NCBI GenBank assembly: GCA_001460835.1
Contig: CYKH01001164.1
Location: forward strand, 1-25,052
Source: Bodo saltans
Taxonomy: Eukaryota; Euglenozoa; Kinetoplastea; Eubodonida; Bodonidae
Direction of reading: 5' to 3'
Length of the DNA: 25,052 nt
A program made the translations under genes and the position numbers. The notes under the pieces are model-generated. The model saw only the letters and a list, made by a program, of their open reading frames with translations, searched no databases and had not been told where the DNA came from. Below, piece after piece: positions 16,197 to 25,001 of this stretch; position 1 is the stretch's first letter, and each line of letters opens with the position of its first letter.

Positions 16197-17840
16197 ATGG
16201 ACTTTTTCAAAAGAAGTTCCGCCACAAAGCCACCAACGGATCCTGCGTTGGCCGCGGCTCAGGCAGCCCTTTCCGAAATGCACGCAGAAGAAAAGAAGTT
16301 GCGGGAGCGTTGCTCGAAATTGGAACTTGAAAAATCATTGCTCCAAAACTTTGTTGACCGAGTGTACAGTAATCTAGACGACGCCTCAGAGGCTGACCAG
16401 TTGCTTAAGGGGTATTGCGATGAGCTGCGAACGTCCAATGTTGAACTGAGTGCAGAGCTCACTCGCAGCAACGCAGAGCTGTTGGAGTTACGAACATCCG
16501 CAGACCTCCACCGTCGCAAGGCAGAGGGGTTGGAGGCAGCACTCAATCAAGTACAAAACGATCTGCACGATGCCGATGCTACTGCTCACCAGCACGCAAC
16601 GGCGACTCATCAGGATTCCTTTATTGAACTAGACGCCGCGAAACGGAGATTCGAGGGGCAGTTGGAGGAGAGGAATCACACCATCAGCCAATTAATGGAA
16701 CGTGCAACTGCATCGGATGCTCTACACAAAAGGGCTGTGCACGATTTGGAGAGCATGCTGCAGCGCACAGTTGCGGCTCAAGACGAAACATCGATCGAGC
16801 TCGAGAGCGCCATGCAAGCACTTCGTGAAGCGAACCGAAAACTCGAAGGTAGTCAGCCACCACAAGCAGTTGTAAAAAAGCACTTTGACACGTCAGCATC
16901 GATGATCGAGCACCTAGACACTGTCTTTGCAGAGACCCACCAATACTCTGAGAAGGAGCGGTCACTTGCACTCGATACCGCTTTCCTATGTTGGGGACAA
17001 TCCATCAATGAAACTCGTCGTTTGGTTGCTTCGTTGGAGCGTTCCGAGCAGGAGGTAAAACTTCTGCAGGAACGTCTTTCCGTCAAAGAAGCTCGGATCG
17101 TGGAAACACGAGCGTTTCTGTCTCAATCTGAAGAGCGTTACGTTGCCGCAGAGGCTGAAGCCGTCTCATTGCGTTTGGAGGCTGCGAACTCTAATGATAG
17201 AATGCAACAGTTTCAATCCGTGAATGCCGAGCTTGAAGAGGTGTTGTCAACCCTGCAGGTTAAATTTGATCACAGTTCGCGAGAGCTCGACCTCGTAAAA
17301 GCTGAGCAGTCTCAGTCACATGTGAAGTTACGACAATCTCAACAGTTGGTAAAGGACCTTCAAGAGCAGCTGACCTCAAGACCAACTGCGCCACTTGTAC
17401 CCACAGACCTCAAGGACGCCGAAGCTCGTCAAAACTCCGCTGACGTGCACGACGTTCTTAAACGGCTCACGGAGAGCCAAGAAAAGGTCTGGTTGCTCGA
17501 GGCAGCCAAGACATCATACGAATCTGAGCTTGTGCGATTATCACACGCTCTCGAGGAGAAGACGACATTGCTCCGTCTTCAATTTGGCATTGCAGCAGAA
17601 CAATCGCTGAGGGGGAAGGGAAAGTCAGGTATTCTGGGGCCGTCGAAGGCCGACGCCATCGCTGAAGTGCAGGTCATGCTTGAGGATGCATTGGTTCGGA
17701 ACCTTGAGCTTGAGACGCGGTTTAGAGCGGTCACCTCGAGGCTTGAAGTAGTTGAGAGGCAGCTTGAGGATGCTCAGGCCGAGGGGTTCGCGCTGGATGA
17801 CGATGAAGAACGAGAGGAAACGTGCAATGCGTTTGACTAG
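16197..17840 (+). CDS. Long coiled-coil protein
   Basis: A 547-residue protein that is almost entirely predicted coiled coil. It is rich in Glu, Gln, Leu, Ala and Arg with heptad spacing from about residue 25 to 530. A short basic, Pro-containing N-terminus (MDFFKRSSATKPPTDP) precedes the coil and an acidic tail (LDDDEEREETCN) ends it. Breaks occur near residues 220-260 (SQPPQAVVKKHFDTS) and near 400-410 (TSRPTAPLVPTDLK). No membrane segment, GRIP domain or motor domain is recognised. Golgin-like, centrosomal or flagellar roles are all possible and none can be preferred from the sequence. Confidence 0.7.
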   Translation: MDFFKRSSATKPPTDPALAAAQAALSEMHAEEKKLRERCSKLELEKSLLQNFVDRVYSNLDDASEADQLLKGYCDELRTSNVELSAELTRSNAELLELRTSADLHRRKAEGLEAALNQVQNDLHDADATAHQHATATHQDSFIELDAAKRRFEGQLEERNHTISQLMERATASDALHKRAVHDLESMLQRTVAAQDETSIELESAMQALREANRKLEGSQPPQAVVKKHFDTSASMIEHLDTVFAETHQYSEKERSLALDTAFLCWGQSINETRRLVASLERSEQEVKLLQERLSVKEARIVETRAFLSQSEERYVAAEAEAVSLRLEAANSNDRMQQFQSVNAELEEVLSTLQVKFDHSSRELDLVKAEQSQSHVKLRQSQQLVKDLQEQLTSRPTAPLVPTDLKDAEARQNSADVHDVLKRLTESQEKVWLLEAAKTSYESELVRLSHALEEKTTLLRLQFGIAAEQSLRGKGKSGILGPSKADAIAEVQVMLEDALVRNLELETRFRAVTSRLEVVERQLEDAQAEGFALDDDEEREETCNAFD

Positions 17841-17908
17841 TTTCTTGTCTGTGCTCCGTTGTAGTCGATGACGACCTCAATTAATAAGTTACACTGCTGT
17901 CATGTACT

Positions 17909-17938
17909 GTTTACTTTCGACTGTTTGCTCTTTTACAG
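17909..17938 (+). promoter_or_regulatory. Spliced-leader acceptor
   Basis: The tract tgtttactttcgactgtttgctcttttac ends in AG at 17937-17938, with another AG at 17940-17941, 9-12 bases before the ATG at 17951. It is one of the most canonical acceptors in the window. Confidence 0.7.
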
Positions 17939-17950
17939 TAGTGGGCAGAT

Positions 17951-18757
17951 ATGACTGAGGTTACATTTGCATTGCGGCGGTTGCAATCGCTCAATCAAAA
18001 AGTTGGTGGTGGCAAGAAAAACGAGGAGCCAGAGGTGGATACCTCAAAGATGTCACCATATGAGCAGATGCAGTACAAGATCGCCTGTGACATGAAGCGC
18101 ACACGAGAAAATATTCTAGAACTGGACAACGTCGGTGCTTCAGCGTCCATCACGCGAAAGACAGAGCTCTCCAATAGTGTCCGTAAAGACATGAACAATA
18201 TGAAGAAAGATTGCGCGGCGTTGCAACGGCTTTCTGTGAAAGAAAAGAAAACCGATGAGTACACTCAGCTTGTGTCGCACGTGAAGAAAACCGATCAACT
18301 GTATCGAGCTCGCTTTGGTGGCAAGTCTGTTGACGAAAGTGGCCCAAGCGGTTCTAACGCAACTTCTATTAATGCTATGGAGATGAATGACATTGGCACT
18401 GCAAGCACTCCAATGGTCTCCTTGCGTGACGATGAAGAGTTTGTTCAGTTCTTCCAGCAAACGCAGAAAAATGATGTCACTATTGATGAGGCACTTAATC
18501 GTATCGCTCTCGGTGTCACACGACTTCATGAAAATGCAACAGCAATTAAGTCCGAACTTGCCATTCAAAACACTCTCCTCGACGAAACGGAAGCCAAACT
18601 TGACAAAGTGCACAGCAATCTTAAGGGAGTCAACAAGAAGCTGAAAGACACGATCAAGCAAGTGGACAAAGATCGCCTGTGTTTGTACGTTTTCTGCTGC
18701 ATTATTTTGCTCGGTATCGCTGGAGGAATATACTTCGTTGTGTTTAAAAACAAATAG
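17951..18757 (+). CDS. Qc-SNARE, SYP7-like syntaxin
   Basis: A 268-residue tail-anchored SNARE. The SNARE motif covers about residues 180-238, with the central-layer glutamine Gln206 in SELAIQNTLLDETE. It is followed by GVNKKLKDTIKQVDKDR and a single C-terminal transmembrane segment (about 242-265, LCLYVFCCIILLGIAGGIYF). The spacing around Gln and the KLKDTI ending match the plant/protist SYP7 Qc-SNAREs. The N-terminal helices (KTELSNSVRKDMNNMKKDCAAL, shown in part: LSNSVRKDMNN and CAALQRLSV) also fit that group. SYP7 proteins act in ER, plasma-membrane and cytokinetic fusion complexes with Qa, Qb and R partners. The SNARE call is firm; the subgroup is well supported by eye. Confidence 0.85.
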   Translation: MTEVTFALRRLQSLNQKVGGGKKNEEPEVDTSKMSPYEQMQYKIACDMKRTRENILELDNVGASASITRKTELSNSVRKDMNNMKKDCAALQRLSVKEKKTDEYTQLVSHVKKTDQLYRARFGGKSVDESGPSGSNATSINAMEMNDIGTASTPMVSLRDDEEFVQFFQQTQKNDVTIDEALNRIALGVTRLHENATAIKSELAIQNTLLDETEAKLDKVHSNLKGVNKKLKDTIKQVDKDRLCLYVFCCIILLGIAGGIYFVVFKNK

Positions 18758-18865
18758 AACCATGCTGTTTGTAAGTTGCGTTCTAGCGTTGTCGTGCAAA
18801 AAATTCAAATACTTATGGGACAAGCAACCCTCGCACAAGACGTTGAGTGGACTTAATTACTCGCA

Positions 18866-18890
18866 TTACTTTTTTTATTGGAAGGTAGAG
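18866..18890 (+). promoter_or_regulatory. Spliced-leader acceptor
   Basis: The T-rich run ttactttttttattgg is followed by AG at 18883-18884, 18887-18888 and 18889-18890, 16-22 bases before the ATG at 18907. Confidence 0.6.
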
Positions 18891-18906
18891 CGTCATCATT
18901 TCATCG

Positions 18907-21900
18907 ATGCCTGCCAGTAGACGATTGTTTTTCCGAGTGGGAGCAGTTGCCCTCATGATTTTATTGGTGACTAATTTCTTGGAGCTTCGAAGGACTTTCT
19001 CGCCTTGGAACGATGAGCAACTGAAAGAGCCTGTGAATACACGACGTTGGCACTCCTCCCAATCCACTCTCCCCAAACTAATTCTTATCAGCCCAACGAA
19101 TCGGCCTTACTACCTTACCCGTCAGTTACATTTTGTGCTCCCCCTGCGCAATTGCTTTGACGTGCGATGGTTTATCATTCATCGCGTTGAACCTGAGGTG
19201 ACAGCCTTCGCACCTGCGTTTCGTGAGCAGTTTCCTTGGATCGATGAAGTGCGGACGTACAACAACGACTCTAGCTATGGAGGTGATGAGCGCAACTTTG
19301 GTCGAGAATTAGCCATCAACAGCACCAACGATGATGCCATGGTTTACTTTCTTGATGACGACAACATCATGCCTGACCTATGCAAAGTGGTGAACACACG
19401 CACGCTGAACCTTCAAACGTTGTATTACGCCGATCAGTTTCATTGCGATAAGCTGCGGCTGCCAACAACAGAGAAGAACTGGGCGGAATACTGGAACAAA
19501 ACGTCTATCTTCGAGAACCAGCTCAAGTACAAAATGGACACGGCGAGTTTTTTGATTCCGCTTGCGTCGTTGCGCCGATCTCGGCACGTTCTATGGGGCC
19601 TTCGCGCGGTCTCTGACACTCCATTCTTTGCGGCTGTCCTTAGCATTTGGTTGGAGTACCGTGGTCCACGTTTCGTCAAGCGTCTTCCCGAGGTCCAATT
19701 TACGTACAACACGCTTAGTGACCGCAATGGCTGCCTTCGAAAGCCGTGGAGCAAATCGATGCTTCGGGAGAGCTACGCAGAATACAAAGACCTTGTTGGG
19801 AACATGACCGCGTACTTTGACGGATTTCCTGTTGTTCCTCATGACTACGCTCACATCTTAAGCACCATACGTCGAGCACTTCCTGCAGACCAACCGATGA
19901 CGTACGTTGAGCTTGGCGTTGGTCTTGGCGCCACATCGTTGCTGATGTCCCGACACGAGCTTCCAACGAATGTGATCGGAGTTGACACATTCGCATCGCC
20001 GCAGCAGAAAAACAAAGCAACCAAGCTGCAATTTGCCTTTCAAGGCAAGGGCTCCATCGACTGGGTTCAAGGTGCACCCCAAGATGTCCTTGCCACCGTG
20101 AAGAGCATTGTGGCTTCGAAGCTTCGCGTTTCTAAGATTGACATACTTCTCATCAACGCCGATCACTCCCCTGCCTCTGTGATCGCTGACTTCGAGGCGT
20201 ACAGTCCACTTGTTGCGAAGGGGGGCTTTGTCGTGTTTGATGAGTTCGAAGATACTCTACGAATTGACGGAGGCGTTCGGAAAGCACTGATGATGCTAAT
20301 AGAACAGAAGCGCATCAGGCTAGATCAGTACGACGTCATCGGGACAGTAAAGAATGTTGCTCGTGCCGGTCCTACAACTCCCGATCCAGACAACCGCGAT
20401 TGGCCTTCTTGTTCATCAAAGGAATTTATCCTTCGAAAAAAGCGTTGGGCGCAAGAGCCGCCACCCCTCCCCAAACTTATTCTTCTCACTGTCACCACGC
20501 AGCCGCACTATCTTCCCAGAATACTGCCCACTGTCCAAGCACTACTCACATGCTTTGATGTCAAGTGGATCATTGTCCACCGTGTAGAGCCGGGAGTCAC
20601 TTCATATGCCGCAGCGTTTCGCAATCATTTCAGTTGGATTCTGGAAACTCGTGCCTTCAGCGACGACCACAGTGGGACTCATGAGCGATCGCTAGGAATT
20701 GAGTTGGCGCTCAATACGACCAGAGATGATGCACTCGTCTACTTCTTAGACGAAGACAACACGATGCCTGACTTGTGCAGCGTTGTCAACACCGCAAAGG
20801 TTCACATGGAAACCCTTTACTACGCTGATCAGGCACGCTGCGGCGAATTGAGGCTCAACACTCTGAAGCTTGACCTCACTGACTACAAAAACTTTTCATA
20901 CATCTATGAGACTCAGGTAAGAGATCAGCTACATAACGGAAGTTTTCTAGTACCATTGATTGCCCTCCGCCACCTGCAGACTAGGCCAACACTGCCACAT
21001 GAGCTCGTGGTCATTGGAGATTTCTTCACAACGTTGATTTATTTGTGGTCGGATGCCAAAGGTCCTGACTATGTCAAAAGATTGCCAGGCGTTAGCTTTA
21101 ACTACAAGCATGTGAATGATCATAACGGCTGCCAGAGGCATCCTTGGAGGCGAAGTACATTGGATGAGAGTCTCGAAGATTATCGGCAACTCTTGGGCAC
21201 AATGACAAGCCAACGAGAGCAAACGTCGAAGGAGCACCTTTCCGATTTGACTGTCGTTGTGCCGCACGAATATGGGCATTTCCTCAGCGCTCTGCGCTGG
21301 AGTTTGCCTTCTGCTACTCCAGCGACGTATGTAGAGCTCGGCGTTGGCATCGGTGCCACATCATTACTGATGTCACGACACTCGCTCCTTACAAATGTTA
21401 TTGGTGTTGACACATTTCAAGCAGCTCGACAGCGAAAAGATGCTGATGCGATGCGTGCGTCACTGAAGGGCAAAGGGTCCATGAATTGGATCACAGCAGA
21501 TCCATTGGCAGGAGCAGCAGATGTGAGAAATGCGCTTACTCAAAAACTAAACACAACAGCTGTCGATATTCTGATGATCAATGGTGACCATTCGACAACA
21601 GCTGTCATTGCCTATTACGAACAATATTCTCCACTTGTCGTAGAAGGTGGATTTCTCGTGTTCGATGAGTACCTCGACAACACATTGGGGGGCGATGGTG
21701 TGCGCAAAGCGTTGATGATCCTCATGGGGGACGGTCGAATAAATGCTTCTCAATACGAATTTATCGGATCAATCTCCAACGAAGCAAGAGCAGGAACGTT
21801 TCTAACTGCGGACCCTGACCAGCGTGATTGGCCACAGGAAATGTCGAAATTGTTTGTTCTCCGGCGCAAGCCCAATGAAACTTCTCCTGTGACACGTCCA

Positions 21901-24843
21901 ATGCTTATCTTGATTACGAACACAACAGCTGGGAGAAGCTTTTATCTTTTACGAAGTCTTCCAGCAGTCTTGGCATTGAGAGATTGCTTTGATGTTCGCT
22001 GGATTGTTGTCCATCGCATTGATAATGACGTTGCAGCATTTGCACCTACCTTTCGAGATCATTTTTCCTGGATTTCTGAAGTTCGAGCGTACAGCAACGA
22101 AGACGCCTCAGGTGTCTATGAACGCAATATGGGTGTGGACATGGCCATAAAAGTCACTCGAGGCAATGCGCTGGTCTATTTTCTATCAGACGACAATACA
22201 CCACCAGACTTGTGCTCCACGTTAACCAATACTGTAGTGTTGCCAGAAACTCTCTACTACGCCGATCTTGGTCACTGTGGGCTCGTACGAGAACCCTCGC
22301 GCCACAGGAACTGGACGGAGTTCAACAATCAGAAGTCTGTTCTTGAGAAGCAAATACAAGGCAAAATGGATTGGGGTAATTTTCTCTTCCCGCTTGAACT
22401 TCTCCAATCAGCCCGTTCTGTGAACACGTCGTTGCCAAGTCCAATTTACCTCACGACATTGGTGACAATGTGGATTGCTCAGAATGGTCCAGACTTCATC
22501 AAGCGGATGCCAAACGTTCGCTTTCATTTCGAGCAGCTAAATGATCATTATGGATGCACAAGAAAGCCGTGGAGCACGTCACTGTTTTCTGCAAGTCTAG
22601 ATGATTATCGGCAGCTTCTGGGAAACATGACTGCTCAACGAGAGCAAAGCTCTCGGGACAGACTTTCTGACTTTGAGACGGTGGTTCCCCACGAGTACGG
22701 TCACATTCTCTCGTCCATTCGATGGAGCCTTTCATCGCTTGATCACGCAACGTACTTGGAGATCGGAGTTGGCCTCGGCGCGACGTCCATGTTGATGTCC
22801 CGCCACCCGCTGCTGACAAACGTTATTGGGGTTGACCCCTTCTCGTTGCGAAGTCAGAAAGAAGATGCTGATGCGCTCCGCGCCACTTTTCAAGGGCAGG
22901 GTACCATCAGTTGGATTCAAAGTGGTATCAATAGTTCCTTCAAGCATGTGGAGCGAACTTTGGGTGCGTTGAGAGTGCCGCATGTAGACATTTTACTCAT
23001 CAACGTGGAGCGCTCCCCTCACACCGTCATCGAGGCTTGGGACTTGTTTTCACCGCTAGTGGGAATTGGTGGGTTTGTTGTATTCGATGAGTACTTGGAC
23101 AACACGATTGGTGTCAGAAAAGCGATCATGACGTTAATTGAAGACGGTCGCATCAATGCAAAAGATTTCGACGTCATCGGTGCCGTTGCCAATGACGCAC
23201 ATGCAGGGCCGTACTTGACACCTGACCCTGATCAACGTGACTGGCCCCTTGGGACTTCTAAAGTCTTCGTACTCAGGCGGAGACGATGGCCAAATGAGCC
23301 GCAGCCGCAGCAGAAACTTATCGCCATCACAACGACCAATCGGTCACACTACCTTACGCGAACACTGCCTTTCGTTATGGGCCTTCGAAACTGCTTCGAT
23401 GTACGATGGATAATTGTGCATCAATCGGACCCCGACGCACCGTCTGTCGTCGCCCCTGCTTTTAGGTCACAGTTTTGGTGGGTAACAGAAGTGATGCAAA
23501 GTTATGATGCTGACAGGAAAACGCACGATCGACGCGTTGGCATAGAAGCCGCTCTCAACGTCACACTCGACGATGCACTAGTGTATTTCTTGGATGATGA
23601 CACGATCATCCCTTACCTGTGCTCAACGCTTCCAGTAACTGCATCATTGCCGGAAAGGCTCCACTTTGGAGACCAAGCTCAATGCGGAAAGATTCGCCAA
23701 CGATCGAACGACATGAAGTGGTCCGACTACATGAACATTGAGTCCATGCACAAGTCCCAACTTCAAGGTAGAATGAACATCGGAAATTTTATTGTGCCGT
23801 TGGCGTCCCTTCGCCTCACTTCGCCGGAGCAGCGTGAGCTACCCGGAACAATGCTGATAGCAACACTCATCAGCATTTGGATCCAGCATCGAGGAGTGGA
23901 TGCGGTTCGTCGACTCCCAAACATTCGGTTTCATCTCAACCATCTTGGTGAACGCAGTGGTTGTCTAAAAAATCCGTTCAGCAAATCATTGCTCAAAGAA
24001 AGTTTGGAAGATTACAGGAAACTCCTTGGATTCATGTCGAAACACCGCGAAGAACCGCAAACAAAACTGTCAGAAACTTTTGTCGTTGTCCCTCACGAAT
24101 ACGGTTTCATTGTGAGTGCCATTCGCTGGATTCTACCAGCAGTAGTCCCAGCAACTTATGTCGAGGTTGGCATTGGTCTTGGGGCAACATCGCTGCTTAT
24201 GTCTCGCCATACACTTCCAACCAACGTGATTGGGGTGGACAAATTCTCTATTCCGAATCAACGCGAAGATGCTGAGGCCCTTCGCTCCGCATTCCAAGGG
24301 AAAGGTTCTATTGAGTGGATTGACGGTGAATCCCAAACTTCATTTCAGCTCGTGCAAGACTCGCTTCAAAAGGTACAACATGCGAAAATCGATATTCTCA
24401 TGATCAACAGCGACCATACTACTGCATCGGTGATGGCAGACTTCGAACTGTACTCGCCACTTGTTGCAGATGGTGGATACATCGTGTTCGATGAATGCTT
24501 TGATTCCGTCTCGGTCGGATACGGCGTGCGCGCAGCAATCATGCAACTCCTTGACTCAAGGGCACGTGGTTTCGAAGTGATTGGACCGTTAGAGAATGAT
24601 GCGGATGCAGCGCTGTGTCTTACCAATGACCCACATCTGCGTGACTGGCCCAAAGACGTCACGAAGACGTTCATTTTGCGGAAAAGAAACTCCACAGAAT
24701 CACCAACCGGGTGGCGAGACCGTGCACTTGCAGTTAGAAGAGAGCGCATGACGAAGAAGCCAGTAAGGGAAATGAAGTCGTCTCACATGAAACAGGGGAA
24801 AAACATGGGACATTCTCTCAAACTCAAGATGCAATACCTGTAA
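18907..24843 (+). CDS. Four-unit tandem glycosyltransferase + SAM methyltransferase, type II membrane protein
   Basis: A 1978-residue protein. A short basic N-terminus and one hydrophobic segment (about residues 8-27) form a type II signal anchor, so the rest is probably in the Golgi/ER lumen. Four units of about 470 residues follow. Each begins with a GT-A-like glycosyltransferase domain: a (K)LI(L/A)I strand at Leu58, Leu524, Leu1000 and Leu1471, then CFDV(R/K)W, then an acidic DxD-type motif at residues 150-153 (DDDN), 615-618 (DEDN), 1094-1097 (SDDN) and 1563-1566 (DDDT). It then has a class I methyltransferase domain: VVPH(E/D)Y, then Y(V/L)E(L/I/V)G(V/I)G(L/I)GATS from Tyr333, Tyr808, Tyr1283 and Tyr1751, a GVD strand, DIL(L/M)IN and VFDE. 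The first half resembles GT43 glucuronyltransferases and the second resembles the CmcI/Methyltransf_24 group. The inference is that it builds and O-methylates a glycan. The acceptor and the sugar are unknown. Confidence 0.8.
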   Translation: MPASRRLFFRVGAVALMILLVTNFLELRRTFSPWNDEQLKEPVNTRRWHSSQSTLPKLILISPTNRPYYLTRQLHFVLPLRNCFDVRWFIIHRVEPEVTAFAPAFREQFPWIDEVRTYNNDSSYGGDERNFGRELAINSTNDDAMVYFLDDDNIMPDLCKVVNTRTLNLQTLYYADQFHCDKLRLPTTEKNWAEYWNKTSIFENQLKYKMDTASFLIPLASLRRSRHVLWGLRAVSDTPFFAAVLSIWLEYRGPRFVKRLPEVQFTYNTLSDRNGCLRKPWSKSMLRESYAEYKDLVGNMTAYFDGFPVVPHDYAHILSTIRRALPADQPMTYVELGVGLGATSLLMSRHELPTNVIGVDTFASPQQKNKATKLQFAFQGKGSIDWVQGAPQDVLATVKSIVASKLRVSKIDILLINADHSPASVIADFEAYSPLVAKGGFVVFDEFEDTLRIDGGVRKALMMLIEQKRIRLDQYDVIGTVKNVARAGPTTPDPDNRDWPSCSSKEFILRKKRWAQEPPPLPKLILLTVTTQPHYLPRILPTVQALLTCFDVKWIIVHRVEPGVTSYAAAFRNHFSWILETRAFSDDHSGTHERSLGIELALNTTRDDALVYFLDEDNTMPDLCSVVNTAKVHMETLYYADQARCGELRLNTLKLDLTDYKNFSYIYETQVRDQLHNGSFLVPLIALRHLQTRPTLPHELVVIGDFFTTLIYLWSDAKGPDYVKRLPGVSFNYKHVNDHNGCQRHPWRRSTLDESLEDYRQLLGTMTSQREQTSKEHLSDLTVVVPHEYGHFLSALRWSLPSATPATYVELGVGIGATSLLMSRHSLLTNVIGVDTFQAARQRKDADAMRASLKGKGSMNWITADPLAGAADVRNALTQKLNTTAVDILMINGDHSTTAVIAYYEQYSPLVVEGGFLVFDEYLDNTLGGDGVRKALMILMGDGRINASQYEFIGSISNEARAGTFLTADPDQRDWPQEMSKLFVLRRKPNETSPVTRPMLILITNTTAGRSFYLLRSLPAVLALRDCFDVRWIVVHRIDNDVAAFAPTFRDHFSWISEVRAYSNEDASGVYERNMGVDMAIKVTRGNALVYFLSDDNTPPDLCSTLTNTVVLPETLYYADLGHCGLVREPSRHRNWTEFNNQKSVLEKQIQGKMDWGNFLFPLELLQSARSVNTSLPSPIYLTTLVTMWIAQNGPDFIKRMPNVRFHFEQLNDHYGCTRKPWSTSLFSASLDDYRQLLGNMTAQREQSSRDRLSDFETVVPHEYGHILSSIRWSLSSLDHATYLEIGVGLGATSMLMSRHPLLTNVIGVDPFSLRSQKEDADALRATFQGQGTISWIQSGINSSFKHVERTLGALRVPHVDILLINVERSPHTVIEAWDLFSPLVGIGGFVVFDEYLDNTIGVRKAIMTLIEDGRINAKDFDVIGAVANDAHAGPYLTPDPDQRDWPLGTSKVFVLRRRRWPNEPQPQQKLIAITTTNRSHYLTRTLPFVMGLRNCFDVRWIIVHQSDPDAPSVVAPAFRSQFWWVTEVMQSYDADRKTHDRRVGIEAALNVTLDDALVYFLDDDTIIPYLCSTLPVTASLPERLHFGDQAQCGKIRQRSNDMKWSDYMNIESMHKSQLQGRMNIGNFIVPLASLRLTSPEQRELPGTMLIATLISIWIQHRGVDAVRRLPNIRFHLNHLGERSGCLKNPFSKSLLKESLEDYRKLLGFMSKHREEPQTKLSETFVVVPHEYGFIVSAIRWILPAVVPATYVEVGIGLGATSLLMSRHTLPTNVIGVDKFSIPNQREDAEALRSAFQGKGSIEWIDGESQTSFQLVQDSLQKVQHAKIDILMINSDHTTASVMADFELYSPLVADGGYIVFDECFDSVSVGYGVRAAIMQLLDSRARGFEVIGPLENDADAALCLTNDPHLRDWPKDVTKTFILRKRNSTESPTGWRDRALAVRRERMTKKPVREMKSSHMKQGKNMGHSLKLKMQYL
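19069..24690 (+). repeat. Four tandem protein-level repeats of about 470 residues
   Basis: Approximate units are 19069-20448, 20467-21870, 21898-23289 and 23308-24690. Spacing between matching methyltransferase motifs is 475, 475 and 468 residues. Spacing between glycosyltransferase starts is 466, 476 and 471. The DNA has diverged while protein motifs are kept, so the duplications are old. The linker before each methyltransferase half is similar in units 2 and 3 (both contain QREQ(T/S)S followed by LSD) and shorter in unit 1, which suggests units 2 and 3 are the closest pair. Confidence 0.85.
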
Positions 24844-25001
24844 GTGTCAGCGTGCTACATCCTTTATTCGTTCACTACCTTCGATTCTTACGCAGCAATT
24901 TTGACCTCGTACTTTCTGGTTTTTGCTCAAGGATTGTTGGTAAACATTACAAGATGCGCAATGCCCGCTGCTTGCTGAGTCGCCTGGGCACCAATAAGAT
25001 G
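24844..25001. other. Very short subtelomeric spacer
   Basis: Only 158 bases separate the stop of the large glycosyltransferase/methyltransferase gene from the first TTAGGG. No subtelomeric repeat family is seen. The spacer contains a pyrimidine tract with AG and an open ATG reading frame into the telomere, annotated separately. Confidence 0.8.
24911..24931 (+). promoter_or_regulatory. Probable spliced-leader acceptor next to the telomere
   Basis: The tract actttctggtttttgctc ends in AG at 24930-24931, 22 bases before an ATG at 24954. It has the same layout as the other acceptors in the window. Another AG at 24952-24953 abuts the ATG. Confidence 0.5.

Noticed and set aside
18140-18838. Antisense ORF of 232 codons over the SNARE gene
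   Set aside because: The + strand encodes a clear Qc-SNARE; the antisense protein shows no family features and runs past the SNARE stop by chance.
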